Source of the DNA: Candidatus Margulisiibacteriota bacterium
GTDB taxonomy: Bacteria; Margulisbacteria; WOR-1; XYC2-FULL-46-14; JAHJBW01
Length of the DNA: 9,336 bases
Assembly (NCBI GenBank): GCA_018813405.1
Contig: JAHJBW010000162.1
Span: 1-9,336, forward strand
Reading direction: 5' to 3'
Part shown: positions 1 to 6,462 of the stretch, one piece after another
Position numbering within the stretch: position 1 is the stretch's first letter
How the letters are laid out: every line of letters begins with the position of its first letter
The notes under the pieces: generated by a model
Databases searched by the model: none
What the model saw: the letters and a program-made list of their open reading frames with translations, nothing else
Told to the model about the DNA's origin: nothing
Program-made: the position numbers and the translations under genes

Positions 1-735
1 AAGTGGGTGGCGTTGTTGTCGGTGTTGGGGGCTTTGGCCATTTATTCCCACACCAAAATGCCCCGCCCGAGCAGGTGTGGTTTTGGTGTGGGAATTTATT
101 TGTTTCTGTCAAAAGATAGGGGCAAGGGTCATAGAGCCATAGGGTCTTTGCTCTTTTTGCCTATGATAGTTTTCTTTGTGGCGTCCATGCTGCTTAACCT
201 TTCCTCGGGCATGACGGTAATATCGTGGCTTCAGTACGAAGTCAGGAATTTTCATTATCACCAGATATTCAGCTATTTACATCCTTATAATGTTAGCTCA
301 TGGCTTTGGCCATTCTGGGCCTCAACCCCCATGTTTGAAGGCAAGCGGTCGGTGATCGCCATGGGCAATCCTTTTGTCTTATGGCTTATGGTCCCGGTGC
401 TGGGCTATCTTTGTTGCCGCTGGTGGAAGGAGAGGGATGCGGCTTTGCTTTTTATTCTGATCGGTTTTTTTGTGAATTATTTAAGCTGGCTTGTCTACGA
501 CCTTTTGGGGCTGACGCCTTTCTTCAAAAGCCGAGGGCTCTTCTTCTATTATTTTATGCCGGCTTTGCCTTTTTACTTTATTGGTCTTGGATATCTGCTG
601 GATAAGATGTTATCGCATAAATACGCCAGGCTGGCGGCGTGGACCTATCTGCTGGCGGTGGTGCTCTCTTTTGCGGTACTCTCTCCGGTGGCATATGGAA
701 TGGAAGGATGGCTGACGGTAATATGGAAGAGATAA
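1..735 (+). CDS. PMT-family membrane glycosyltransferase, C-terminal part (5' truncated by window)
   Basis: The frame is open at base 1 and ends at 733-735, giving 244 visible residues, so the true start lies outside the window. The protein is strongly hydrophobic with several predicted membrane helices. The stretch with HYHQIFSYLHPY, then SSWLWPFW, then AMGNPFVLW, and later FYYFMPALPFYFIGLGYLLD matches the C-terminal four-helix domain of dolichyl-phosphate-mannose-protein mannosyltransferases (PMT_4TMC). Family members move a sugar from a polyprenyl-phosphate carrier to an acceptor on the outer face of the cytoplasmic membrane. The catalytic N-terminal loop is not visible, so donor and acceptor cannot be named. 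An 18-residue segment near residues 14-33 looks inserted (see the repeat at 40-100). The 3' end overlaps the next gene, suggesting translational coupling. Family assignment is good; specific function is unknown. Confidence 0.82.
   Translation, partial: KWVALLSVLGALAIYSHTKMPRPSRCGFGVGIYLFLSKDRGKGHRAIGSLLFLPMIVFFVASMLLNLSSGMTVISWLQYEVRNFHYHQIFSYLHPYNVSSWLWPFWASTPMFEGKRSVIAMGNPFVLWLMVPVLGYLCCRWWKERDAALLFILIGFFVNYLSWLVYDLLGLTPFFKSRGLFFYYFMPALPFYFIGLGYLLDKMLSHKYARLAAWTYLLAVVLSFAVLSPVAYGMEGWLTVIWKR
40..100. repeat. 54-bp palindromic insertion flanked by 7-bp direct repeats, in frame inside the PMT gene
   Basis: Bases 44-58 (ATTCCCACACCAAAA) and 81-95 (TTTTGGTGTGGGAAT) form a perfect 15-bp inverted repeat around a 22-nt GC-rich loop. 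The 7-mer ATTTATT occurs at 40-46 and again at 94-100, so the unit between repeat copies is exactly 54 bp, or 18 codons. Removing one unit joins GALA directly to IYLFLSKD, restoring an ordinary hydrophobic helix followed by a basic loop, as expected for this family. The insert codes for a polar, Pro/Gly/Arg-containing segment with no stop. GGTGTGG occurs twice on the right side (74-80 and 85-91), allowing an alternative pairing. No second copy was found in this window. An inserted mobile palindrome is inference; the inverted and direct repeats are directly visible. Confidence 0.6.
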
Positions 736-1205
736 AAAGACTACTGAAAAAGTTCACTCGGGATTGGAAGAACTATGTGGTCCAAAGTTTAATGGCCACG
801 CTTTCCGTCTTTTTTGTTATGCTGGCGCTTACCTGGCAGGATGCTGTCATAATAGCCTCGCTGGGGGCGACGGCGTTTGTTGTGTTCGCGATGCCCAATA
901 ATGTCTCCGCCCGTACCAGGAATGTGATAGGGGGGCACCTGGTTGGCCTGACCTGCGGGTCCCTTGCCGCACTTATCCCGCATGCCACTGACCTTGGTGC
1001 CAGCCTGGTCTACTCGCTGGCAGTGGGAAGCTCTATCTTTATAATGGTGGTGACCGACACCGAACATCCCCCGGCTTCCGGTACGGCGCTGGGGTTTGCC
1101 ATGATGGGCTTTAATCTATACGCCGGCCTGGCGGTGATCTCCGCTTCCATATGCCTTTCTTTCTTCCACTTCATTTTCAGGCCATATTTAAAAGAATTGG
1201 TTTAG
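723..1205 (+). CDS. HPP family membrane protein
   Basis: This encodes 160 residues, nearly all in four or five hydrophobic helices. The signature HPPA is present at residues 115-118 in the context TEHPPASGTAL, and RTRNVIGGHLVG at about 64-75 is also typical of HPP proteins. The length matches small bacterial members. HPP proteins are poorly characterised; cyanobacterial and plant relatives have been linked to nitrite transport, but nothing here shows the substrate. The start at 723 gives a 13-nt overlap with the PMT gene. An in-frame ATG at 708 would add five residues and a 28-nt overlap. The purine-rich stretch at 696-711 could serve either start, so the choice is uncertain. Coupled translation with the PMT gene is likely. 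The extended -10 element for otsA lies immediately past its stop codon. Confidence 0.85.
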   Translation: MEEIKRLLKKFTRDWKNYVVQSLMATLSVFFVMLALTWQDAVIIASLGATAFVVFAMPNNVSARTRNVIGGHLVGLTCGSLAALIPHATDLGASLVYSLAVGSSIFIMVVTDTEHPPASGTALGFAMMGFNLYAGLAVISASICLSFFHFIFRPYLKELV

Positions 1206-1216
1206 TATGCTATAAT
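1187..1216 (+). promoter_or_regulatory. Extended -10 promoter for otsA, predicted leaderless start
   Basis: Bases 1208-1216 read TGCTATAAT, a perfect extended -10 (TGn plus TATAAT). A -35-like TTTAAA lies at 1187-1192 with an 18-bp spacer, matching consensus at 4 of 6 positions. The hexamer ends 7 nt before the otsA ATG at 1224, so the expected transcription start falls at or within a base or two of the start codon. No Shine-Dalgarno sequence lies between. The -35 part sits inside the HPP gene. Confidence 0.6.
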
Positions 1217-1223
1217 AAAATTG

Positions 1224-2690
1224 ATGTGTACTAAGGAAGAATTAAAAGAATTAGTCGCAGAAAAGCTCAGGGAGAACCTCTTTGTCGTAGTATCCAATCG
1301 CGAGCCCTATATCCACAAATTTACCCCCGAAGGTGTCGAATGCAGCAAGCCCGCCAGCGGACTGGTCACCGCCCTTGATTCGGTACTGCAGTCGTGCGGG
1401 GGCATATGGGTGGCCCATGGCAGCGGCGAGGCCGACAAAAAGGTGGTGGACAAGAACGACCGGATCCAGGTGCCGCCGGAAGACCCCAGGTACACCTTAA
1501 AAAGGATATGGTTGAGCAAAGAAGAAGAAGCCGGTTACTACTATGGCCTTTCCAACCAGACGCTCTGGCCTCTCTGCCATATCGTTTACCAGAAACCCGT
1601 TTTCAGCCGCAGTGACTGGGAACAATATAAAAAGGTCAACGAAAAATTCGCGCAGAGCATACTGGAAGAGGTAAAAGGCAAGAATGCCTTTGTTTTCATC
1701 CAGGATTTTCATCTGACACTGCTTCCCAAATTGCTTAAAGACGCGGACCCCAACATCAAAGTAGCGCATTTCTGGCACATACCCTGGCCAAATCCCGAGG
1801 CATTTCGCATTTGTCCCTGGAAGCAGGAAATACTCGAAGGCCTGCTGGGGGCGGACCTGCTGGGCTTTCACATAGGGTATCACACCGACAATTTCCTGGA
1901 TACCATTAACCAGGTGCTGGAGGCCAAGGTGGATAAAGTAGCCTCGAGCGTGGTATACGGAGGCCACGAGACGCTGGTAAAGGCTTTCCCCATCGGAGTG
2001 GACTTTGAAAAGATCTCACGGTCAGCCGTCGGTCAAAAGGTAGAAAAGAACAGCGAATTCCTGAAAAAACAGCTGAACATTTCAAACATAAAATATGTTG
2101 GGGTTGGCGCGGACCGCATTGACTATACAAAAGGAATACCCGAACGGTTCGCGGCCATAGACCGCCTGCTTGAAAAATATCCTCACTACCAGGGCAACTT
2201 TGTTTTTCTGCAGGTTGGGGCGCTGAGCAGGATACACATTCAGGCATACAAAAACTTAAATGACGAGATCAACAGCCTGGTAGAGAGAATCAACTGGAAA
2301 TATTCTTCCGATGGCTGGATACCTATTGTTATGATGCGCAGGCATTTCACGCCAGAGGACCTTATGTCTTTTTATCGCATGTCCGATTTTTGCATATGCT
2401 CTTCCCTGCACGACGGCATGAACCTGGTGTGCAAGGAGTTCGTTTCTGCCGCGCGCGACGAAACCTCTCTTTTGCTGTCCCGTTTTACCGGCGCCGCCAG
2501 GGAACTTGCTGATTCCGTCCTCATCAATCCGTATGATCCAGAGTCGTTTGCCGACGCCATAAACCAGTCCCTTTGCATGAGCAATGAGGAAAAAGCAAAA
2601 CGCGTGGCAAAAATGAAAGAATCGATCTCAGAGAACAATATCTACAAGTGGGCCGCGAGCATAATTCGCGCGCTGCTCAAGATAGCATGA
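1224..2690 (+). CDS. otsA: Trehalose-6-phosphate synthase, GT20 family
   Basis: This 488-residue retaining GT-B glycosyltransferase joins glucose from a nucleotide donor (usually UDP-glucose) to glucose-6-phosphate, giving trehalose-6-phosphate in the cytoplasm. The family's key positions are recognisable: SNR with Arg26; the donor loop as KPASGLVTAL (42-51) rather than the E. coli GGL type; YYYGLSN-x-x-LWPLCH (105-119, Trp115); QDFHL with Asp161; HFWHIPWP with His185; DRIDYTKG with Arg298 and Lys303; and HDGMNLVCKE with Asp397 and Glu405. Length is close to E. coli OtsA. The ATG at 1224 is preferred over a TTG at 1221 because the upstream -10 predicts transcription beginning about there. There is no Shine-Dalgarno. 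The last bases overlap the otsB start as ATGA. Closely related glucosylglycerol-phosphate synthases cannot be excluded, but the adjacent otsB and treT favour trehalose. Confidence 0.93.
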   Translation: MCTKEELKELVAEKLRENLFVVVSNREPYIHKFTPEGVECSKPASGLVTALDSVLQSCGGIWVAHGSGEADKKVVDKNDRIQVPPEDPRYTLKRIWLSKEEEAGYYYGLSNQTLWPLCHIVYQKPVFSRSDWEQYKKVNEKFAQSILEEVKGKNAFVFIQDFHLTLLPKLLKDADPNIKVAHFWHIPWPNPEAFRICPWKQEILEGLLGADLLGFHIGYHTDNFLDTINQVLEAKVDKVASSVVYGGHETLVKAFPIGVDFEKISRSAVGQKVEKNSEFLKKQLNISNIKYVGVGADRIDYTKGIPERFAAIDRLLEKYPHYQGNFVFLQVGALSRIHIQAYKNLNDEINSLVERINWKYSSDGWIPIVMMRRHFTPEDLMSFYRMSDFCICSSLHDGMNLVCKEFVSAARDETSLLLSRFTGAARELADSVLINPYDPESFADAINQSLCMSNEEKAKRVAKMKESISENNIYKWAASIIRALLKIA

Positions 2691-3421
2691 TGAAGAAATA
2701 CTTTCTCTTGCTTGACTTTGACGGCACACTGACGCCGATAGTTTCCAGGCCCCGGCTGGCCAAGCTTTCAGCCGGCAGAAAGAATGTCCTGACAAAACTG
2801 GCAAAAAGGAAGGACCTTGCTGTTGCCATTGTCAGCGGCAGGGAGCTTGACGATCTCAAGCGTCGCGTGGGCCTTAAAGATGTGATCTATATTGGCAATC
2901 ACGGCTTTCAGATAGAAGCGGGCAACAGGTTGGTCGTTCATCCGATCGCCAGGAAAAGCCAAAAGCTTATGGAACGCGTCTATAAAGAGCTTAAAGCGGC
3001 CATGAACATCGCCGGGGTCATTATAGAGAATAAAAAATACACCTTGAGCGTGCATTACAGAAGGGTAAAGCCCGGCGAAACAGGCAGGGTGAAGCGCATT
3101 TTCCAAAAGGTCACGCGCCCGTACCTTGCGAATAAAAAGATAAAGGTGACCGGCGGCAAAAAGGTGTTTGAAGTAAGGCCCAACGTCGTCTGGGACAAGG
3201 GCAAAGCTGTTGCCTGGCTGCTTGAAAGATATAACAAAGGCAACGCTATTCCCGTTTATATTGGCGATGACACCACCGACGAAGATGCTTTTAGATATTT
3301 GAACGATAAAGGCGAGACCATCCTGGTGGGTAGAAAAAAGACCCTGGCCCGCAGGAGGCTTGCAAGCATTGAAGCAGTCTATAAACTCTTAAAAGAACTG
3401 CTCATTGACGGGAGGATATGA
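2687..3421 (+). CDS. otsB: Trehalose-6-phosphate phosphatase, HAD superfamily
   Basis: This 244-residue protein removes phosphate from trehalose-6-phosphate to give trehalose. HAD motif I is DFDGT with nucleophile Asp10 and Asp12; motif II is AIVSGRE around Ser50; motif III lysine is likely Lys171 in WDKGK; motif IV is IGDDTTDEDAF with Asp194, Asp195 and Asp198 binding magnesium. GNHGFQIE and the later LSVHYR belong to the cap and substrate region of trehalose-phosphatases. Length is typical. The ATG at 2687 overlaps the otsA stop by 4 nt (ATGA) and places the HAD motif right at the N-terminus as usual. A second Met codon follows at once, and an upstream GTG at 2648 in the same frame is rejected. 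The overlap and weak ribosome binding site indicate expression coupled to otsA. Confidence 0.93.
   Translation: MMKKYFLLLDFDGTLTPIVSRPRLAKLSAGRKNVLTKLAKRKDLAVAIVSGRELDDLKRRVGLKDVIYIGNHGFQIEAGNRLVVHPIARKSQKLMERVYKELKAAMNIAGVIIENKKYTLSVHYRRVKPGETGRVKRIFQKVTRPYLANKKIKVTGGKKVFEVRPNVVWDKGKAVAWLLERYNKGNAIPVYIGDDTTDEDAFRYLNDKGETILVGRKKTLARRRLASIEAVYKLLKELLIDGRI
3410..3416 (+). promoter_or_regulatory. Strong Shine-Dalgarno for the MscS gene
   Basis: GGGAGGA lies 6 nt before the ATG at 3423 and inside the 3' end of otsB. It fixes the start at 3423 instead of the in-frame TTG at 3405, which lies upstream of it. It is the clearest Shine-Dalgarno in the window and shows that the organism uses SD-led initiation, so its absence before otsA and the DUF5752 gene is meaningful. 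Confidence 0.8.
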
Positions 3422-3422
3422 T

Positions 3423-4475
3423 ATGGACGCAATTATTGGCAAGGTCGTTTTTGTTATGACCAACCAGCGCTACCTTTTTGTGCTGGGCTCTCTGTTGATT
3501 TGGACCGTCTGCAGTTGGATAATCGAGACCATGGTGTTCGCGGTGATCGGCAGATTTGTTGCCGGGACCACTAACAGGCTGGATGATACGCTTGCGCGCG
3601 AAAGCAAACTGCCTTTTTTCCTGGGTCTGGTCATCGCGGGGTTTTCGGTAATAGGAAATCTTGTTGGCCTGCCACCCAGACTTTTGCCATACGTAAACAG
3701 GTTCAGCCAGCTGGCGGTGATCTTTCTTTTGATCTACGCTGTGATCAGGTTCCTGTACAACTTTCTTGTTTTTGGCGGCCAAAAGAACAGTGATCTCAAC
3801 AAGATACTGCCGTCTTTCTCCCGCCTGGCCAACCTGGCCATATGGGGCGCCGCCATACTTCTGGCGCTCGATCTTTTTGGCATCTCAATAACCCCGGTGC
3901 TGGCTTCCCTGGGTATCGCGGCTTTGGCCCTGAGCCTGGCACTGCAGGATACACTTGCCAACTTCTTTTCCGGCCTCTACATCCTCGTCAGCCGCCCGAT
4001 CAGAATGGGGGACTATGTTGAGCTGGAGAACGGCCTTAAGGGCTATGTGCTGGCTATTGGCTGGAGGGAAACCAGGATAAGGACGCTTCCCAACAATACT
4101 GTGGTCATCCCCAACAACAAACTGGCCCAGTCGATCGTTATTAACTATTACCTGCCGGAAAAAGAGATGGCTTGCCTGGTGCAGGTAGGGGTAAGTTATG
4201 GCAGTGATCTTGAAAAGGTTGAGCGGGTTACCTGTGAAGTGGGCAAAGAGGTCCTCTCCAGGGTTAGCGGCGCCGTAAATGCTTTTGACCCATTTATCCG
4301 CTACCATACTTTTGCCGATTTTAGCGTCAACTTTACGGTCATTTTAAGGATCAACGAGTTCGTGGACCAATATCTTGTAACCCACGAGTTCATCAAGGCT
4401 TTGCACAAAAGATATAAGGCGGAAGGGATTGAAATACCCTTTCCCATTCGGACAGTGCAAATGAAAAATTCTTAA
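3423..4475 (+). CDS. MscS family mechanosensitive ion channel
   Basis: This 350-residue membrane protein probably opens under membrane tension to release ions and small solutes when the cell swells. Four to five hydrophobic helices fill the first 190 residues. The pore-lining helix and hinge lie at about 164-191 (GIAALALSLALQDTLANFFS), followed by the beta domain entry SRPIRMGDYVE, then TRIRTLPNNTVVIPNNKL, and a C-terminal alpha/beta domain ending in IPFPIRTVQ, all hallmarks of the family. It is longer than E. coli MscS (286 residues) because of extra N-terminal helices. It starts 1 nt after the otsB stop behind a strong Shine-Dalgarno, so it is almost certainly co-transcribed with otsA-otsB. 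Trehalose as a solute it releases is inference from position. Confidence 0.93.
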   Translation: MDAIIGKVVFVMTNQRYLFVLGSLLIWTVCSWIIETMVFAVIGRFVAGTTNRLDDTLARESKLPFFLGLVIAGFSVIGNLVGLPPRLLPYVNRFSQLAVIFLLIYAVIRFLYNFLVFGGQKNSDLNKILPSFSRLANLAIWGAAILLALDLFGISITPVLASLGIAALALSLALQDTLANFFSGLYILVSRPIRMGDYVELENGLKGYVLAIGWRETRIRTLPNNTVVIPNNKLAQSIVINYYLPEKEMACLVQVGVSYGSDLEKVERVTCEVGKEVLSRVSGAVNAFDPFIRYHTFADFSVNFTVILRINEFVDQYLVTHEFIKALHKRYKAEGIEIPFPIRTVQMKNS

Positions 4476-4481
4476 TCGGGC

Positions 4482-4509
4482 TTGACTATCATTGTGGATG
4501 TGATATCTT
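4482..4509 (+). promoter_or_regulatory. Sigma-70-like promoter for the DUF5752-treT pair, predicted leaderless start
   Basis: TTGACT at 4482-4487 matches the -35 consensus at 5 of 6 positions. A 16-bp spacer leads to TATCTT at 4504-4509, preceded by TGA at 4501-4503, forming an extended -10. The hexamer ends 6 nt before the ATG at 4516, so the expected transcript starts at about the A of the start codon. The intervening TTTTGC contains no Shine-Dalgarno. It lies in the 40-bp gap after mscS, where no terminator hairpin is visible, so read-through from otsA is also possible. Confidence 0.62.
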
Positions 4510-4515
4510 TTTTGC

Positions 4516-5235
4516 ATGCGCGCGAAAGTACCGTTCAGATTTTACACCGCTTCCCAGCTTGTCCAGATAACCGGCAGGCGCGCCGCCCATTTAAAAGAGA
4601 TGGTCGAAGAGCTGAAGCAGGTTGAGGATTCCTCCATCTTTTACCACGTGCATCACGCCTACCGGGAGCATCAGTTCGCTCCAGGCATGTATCCCAATGA
4701 CTTTGCCCACTGGGTAAAAGATGAGCTGGGAGAGAGCGTTCTGGCCGAGCGCCTGGCCAGCCTTAATATCAAAGAGTTCTCTGATATTGCAACCCTGCGC
4801 CAGCGCATAATAGATATCATTGTTGATTTTCTCAATTCCGCCACCGAGATCCGCAAAGCCAGCGCCGGGCATGAATTTTATTTTTGCAGTAATGTGGCGG
4901 TGGTCATGCAGACCAAATATTTGGCATACACCCTGGACGAATTCTGCGAGGGCCTTAAAAGGGTCGGATTACGCTCGCTTTTCTTCCATTTTTTTGAGGC
5001 ACGCTTGAGGCTGGGACACAAGACCAACGATTTTTCCATGTGGATAAAAGATAATTTTGGCGATAAAGCCCTGGCGGACCAGATAGAAGCGCTGGACCCG
5101 TACCTTTACACGCTGGACCAGCTCCGTGACAAAATAGCAGCGCTCATCCGGGGCGATGACGGCAGGGAAGAAAGCTCTTTACTGGGGGATATTTTTAGAT
5201 GGCTAAGATCAGGCTTGAAGATTATAAGCCGATAA
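4516..5235 (+). CDS. DUF5752 family protein with internal duplication
   Basis: This is a soluble protein of 239 residues with no signal peptide or membrane helix. It resembles the DUF5752 family, which I recall occurring next to trehalose and glycosyltransferase genes; no biochemical function is known to me. The sequence is two copies of one module of about 95-100 residues, at 7-106 and 121-211. Each copy has an aromatic opening (FRFYTASQLV; FYFCSNVAVV), a Ser-[IL]-F-[YF]-H core, the NDF-x-x-W-[VI]-KD motif (61-69; 171-179), an acidic or glycine-rich turn, and a closing helix. Copy 1 is richer in histidine (HVHHAYREH), copy 2 in aromatics, so the two halves may have different roles. It has its own promoter candidate and overlaps treT by 37 nt, suggesting it acts with or controls TreT. 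The ATG at 4516 is set by the promoter position. Confidence 0.75.
   Translation: MRAKVPFRFYTASQLVQITGRRAAHLKEMVEELKQVEDSSIFYHVHHAYREHQFAPGMYPNDFAHWVKDELGESVLAERLASLNIKEFSDIATLRQRIIDIIVDFLNSATEIRKASAGHEFYFCSNVAVVMQTKYLAYTLDEFCEGLKRVGLRSLFFHFFEARLRLGHKTNDFSMWIKDNFGDKALADQIEALDPYLYTLDQLRDKIAALIRGDDGREESSLLGDIFRWLRSGLKIISR
4534..4833 (+). repeat. DUF5752 protein module, copy 1
   Basis: Residues 7-106 align by eye with residues 121-211 of the same protein. Shared positions include SIFYH versus SLFFH, NDFAHWVKDELGESVLAERL versus NDFSMWIKDNFGDKALADQI, and LRQRIIDII versus LRDKIAALI. The repeat is at protein level; the DNA of the two copies has diverged. Confidence 0.7.
4876..5148 (+). repeat. DUF5752 protein module, copy 2
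   Basis: Residues 121-211 form the second copy of the module. The histidine cluster of copy 1 is replaced by FHFFEARLR, and the loop before NDF is shorter by about three residues. An 11-15 residue linker separates the copies, and a short basic tail follows copy 2. Confidence 0.7.
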
Positions 5236-6428
5236 TCAGAACGCAGAATTTTGACGAGATACAACTGCTGGCGGAAAAAGTTTCCGGCAGGCAGATGAAG
5301 ATGGTCAATTCAACCGCGGCGGGGGGTGGCGTTGCCGAGATACTCAATCGGCTTGTGCCGCTCATGAACGAGCTGGGCGTCCATGTCCGCTGGGAGGTCA
5401 TAAAAGGATCGGGCGCTTTCTTTGGGGTGACAAAGGCCTTTCACAATGCCATACATGGGCAAAAGGTCGAGATCACCCAGCAAATGCTGGACATATTTAA
5501 GGAAACCCAGGAGGCCAACCTGGCTGACATGAAGTTCGACCAGGATGTTGTGGTAATACACGACCCGCAACCGGTGGGCCTTATCGAGGCCAAAGAAAAG
5601 TCTCACGCAAAATGGGTGTGGCGCTGTCATATTGACAGTTCGCATCCCGACGAGCGCGTCTGGAATTTTCTCAAAGATTATATAGTGAAATACGACGCTT
5701 CCATGTTCCATACGCCCTGGTTTGCCAAACAGCTTCCCATTCCGCAATATTTCATCTATCCGGCCATTGATCCGCTTTCTGAAAAGAACCGCGAATTGAC
5801 CAGGTCCGAGATCGAGGCTGTGCTTAAAAAGCACAAGATCACCAACGACAAACCCATCATCACGCAAATATCACGGTTTGATTATCTAAAGGACCCGGTG
5901 GGGGTTATTGCCGCCTATAAGATAGTCAAGAAAAGCATTGACTGCCAGCTTATCCTGGCGGGGGGGGCGGCCAGCGACGATCCCGAAGGGGCACAGGTGT
6001 TGGCCGAGGTGCTGAAGGCTTCCGAGGGAGATAAAGACATACACATACTTAACCTGCCTCCTTTTTCGGATTTTGACATAAATGCACTGCAGAGGGCTTC
6101 GGTTGTGGTCGTGCAAAAATCGCTAAGGGAAGGGTTTGGGCTTACTGTCTCGGAGGCGCTTTGGAAGGCAAAGCCGGTGGTGGCCTCCGCGGTGGGGGGT
6201 ATTACATTACAGGTCATCCACAATGTTACCGGCATGCTGGTGCATTCTGTCGAAGGCTGTGCCTACCAGATACGCTATTTGTTGAACAATCCCAAAATAG
6301 CCAAACAGATGGGGATATATGCCAGGGAACACGTAAGGGAAAAATTCCTGATGACCCGTCTTCTGCGCAATTACCTGCTGCTGATCCTTACACTGCATCA
6401 TCCTAAAGAGGACGTGATACAGATATAG
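5199..6428 (+). CDS. treT: Trehalose glycosyltransferring synthase (TreT-type), GT4 family
   Basis: This 409-residue cytoplasmic GT-B enzyme probably makes trehalose in one step from a nucleotide-glucose and free glucose, a reaction that is reversible in characterised TreT enzymes. The N-terminal VNSTAAGGGVAEIL (Gly42-Glu47) is the donor/acceptor loop characteristic of TreT. WRCHID follows at 141-146, ISRFDYLKDP supplies the catalytic Arg226 and Lys231, and REGFGLTVSE gives the EX7E pair Glu311/Glu319 of retaining GT4 enzymes. Length and ends match TreT from Pyrococcus and Thermotoga. The ATG at 5199 is supported by the family-typical opening LEDYKPI and by GGGGGA at 5184-5189, although it makes a 37-nt overlap with the DUF5752 gene. 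Donor preference (ADP-, UDP- or GDP-glucose) cannot be read. A kojibiose/trehalose phosphorylase-like relative is a less likely alternative. Confidence 0.85.
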   Translation: MAKIRLEDYKPIIRTQNFDEIQLLAEKVSGRQMKMVNSTAAGGGVAEILNRLVPLMNELGVHVRWEVIKGSGAFFGVTKAFHNAIHGQKVEITQQMLDIFKETQEANLADMKFDQDVVVIHDPQPVGLIEAKEKSHAKWVWRCHIDSSHPDERVWNFLKDYIVKYDASMFHTPWFAKQLPIPQYFIYPAIDPLSEKNRELTRSEIEAVLKKHKITNDKPIITQISRFDYLKDPVGVIAAYKIVKKSIDCQLILAGGAASDDPEGAQVLAEVLKASEGDKDIHILNLPPFSDFDINALQRASVVVVQKSLREGFGLTVSEALWKAKPVVASAVGGITLQVIHNVTGMLVHSVEGCAYQIRYLLNNPKIAKQMGIYAREHVREKFLMTRLLRNYLLLILTLHHPKEDVIQI

Positions 6429-6434
6429 CTGAAA

Positions 6435-6462
6435 TTTACCGCTCATTTTAACGATATATAAA
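6435..6462 (+). promoter_or_regulatory. Possible promoter for the large HExxH gene
   Basis: TTTACC at 6435-6440 (4 of 6 to the -35 consensus), a 16-bp spacer and TATAAA at 6457-6462 (5 of 6 to -10) lie in the 53-bp gap after treT. Transcription would start near 6469, leaving a leader of about 13 nt with only a weak GAGAG (6468-6472) as ribosome binding site. The region is AT-rich, so a chance match is possible. No terminator hairpin for treT is visible in the gap. Confidence 0.35.

Noticed and set aside
381..605. Short + strand frame inside the PMT gene
   Set aside because: It is an out-of-frame shadow of the membrane protein with no start signal.
639..722. Upstream start for the HPP gene inside the PMT gene
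   Set aside because: It would give a roughly 97-nt overlap and a non-family N-terminus; ATG at 723 (or 708) fits the family better.
1497..1967. Long reverse-strand frame opposite otsA
   Set aside because: It is antisense to a well-supported GT20 gene, has no recognisable motif and shows no plausible expression signals.
2648..2686. GTG-started N-terminal extension of otsB
   Set aside because: It lies wholly inside otsA and adds residues before a HAD motif that normally starts near the N-terminus; the ATGA overlap at 2687 is the better start.
3405..3422. TTG start for the MscS gene
   Set aside because: The strong GGGAGGA Shine-Dalgarno lies after this codon and points to the ATG at 3423.
5310..5867. 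185-residue reverse-strand frame opposite treT
   Set aside because: It is a shadow of the GT4 coding sequence; composition mirrors treT and there is no family resemblance.
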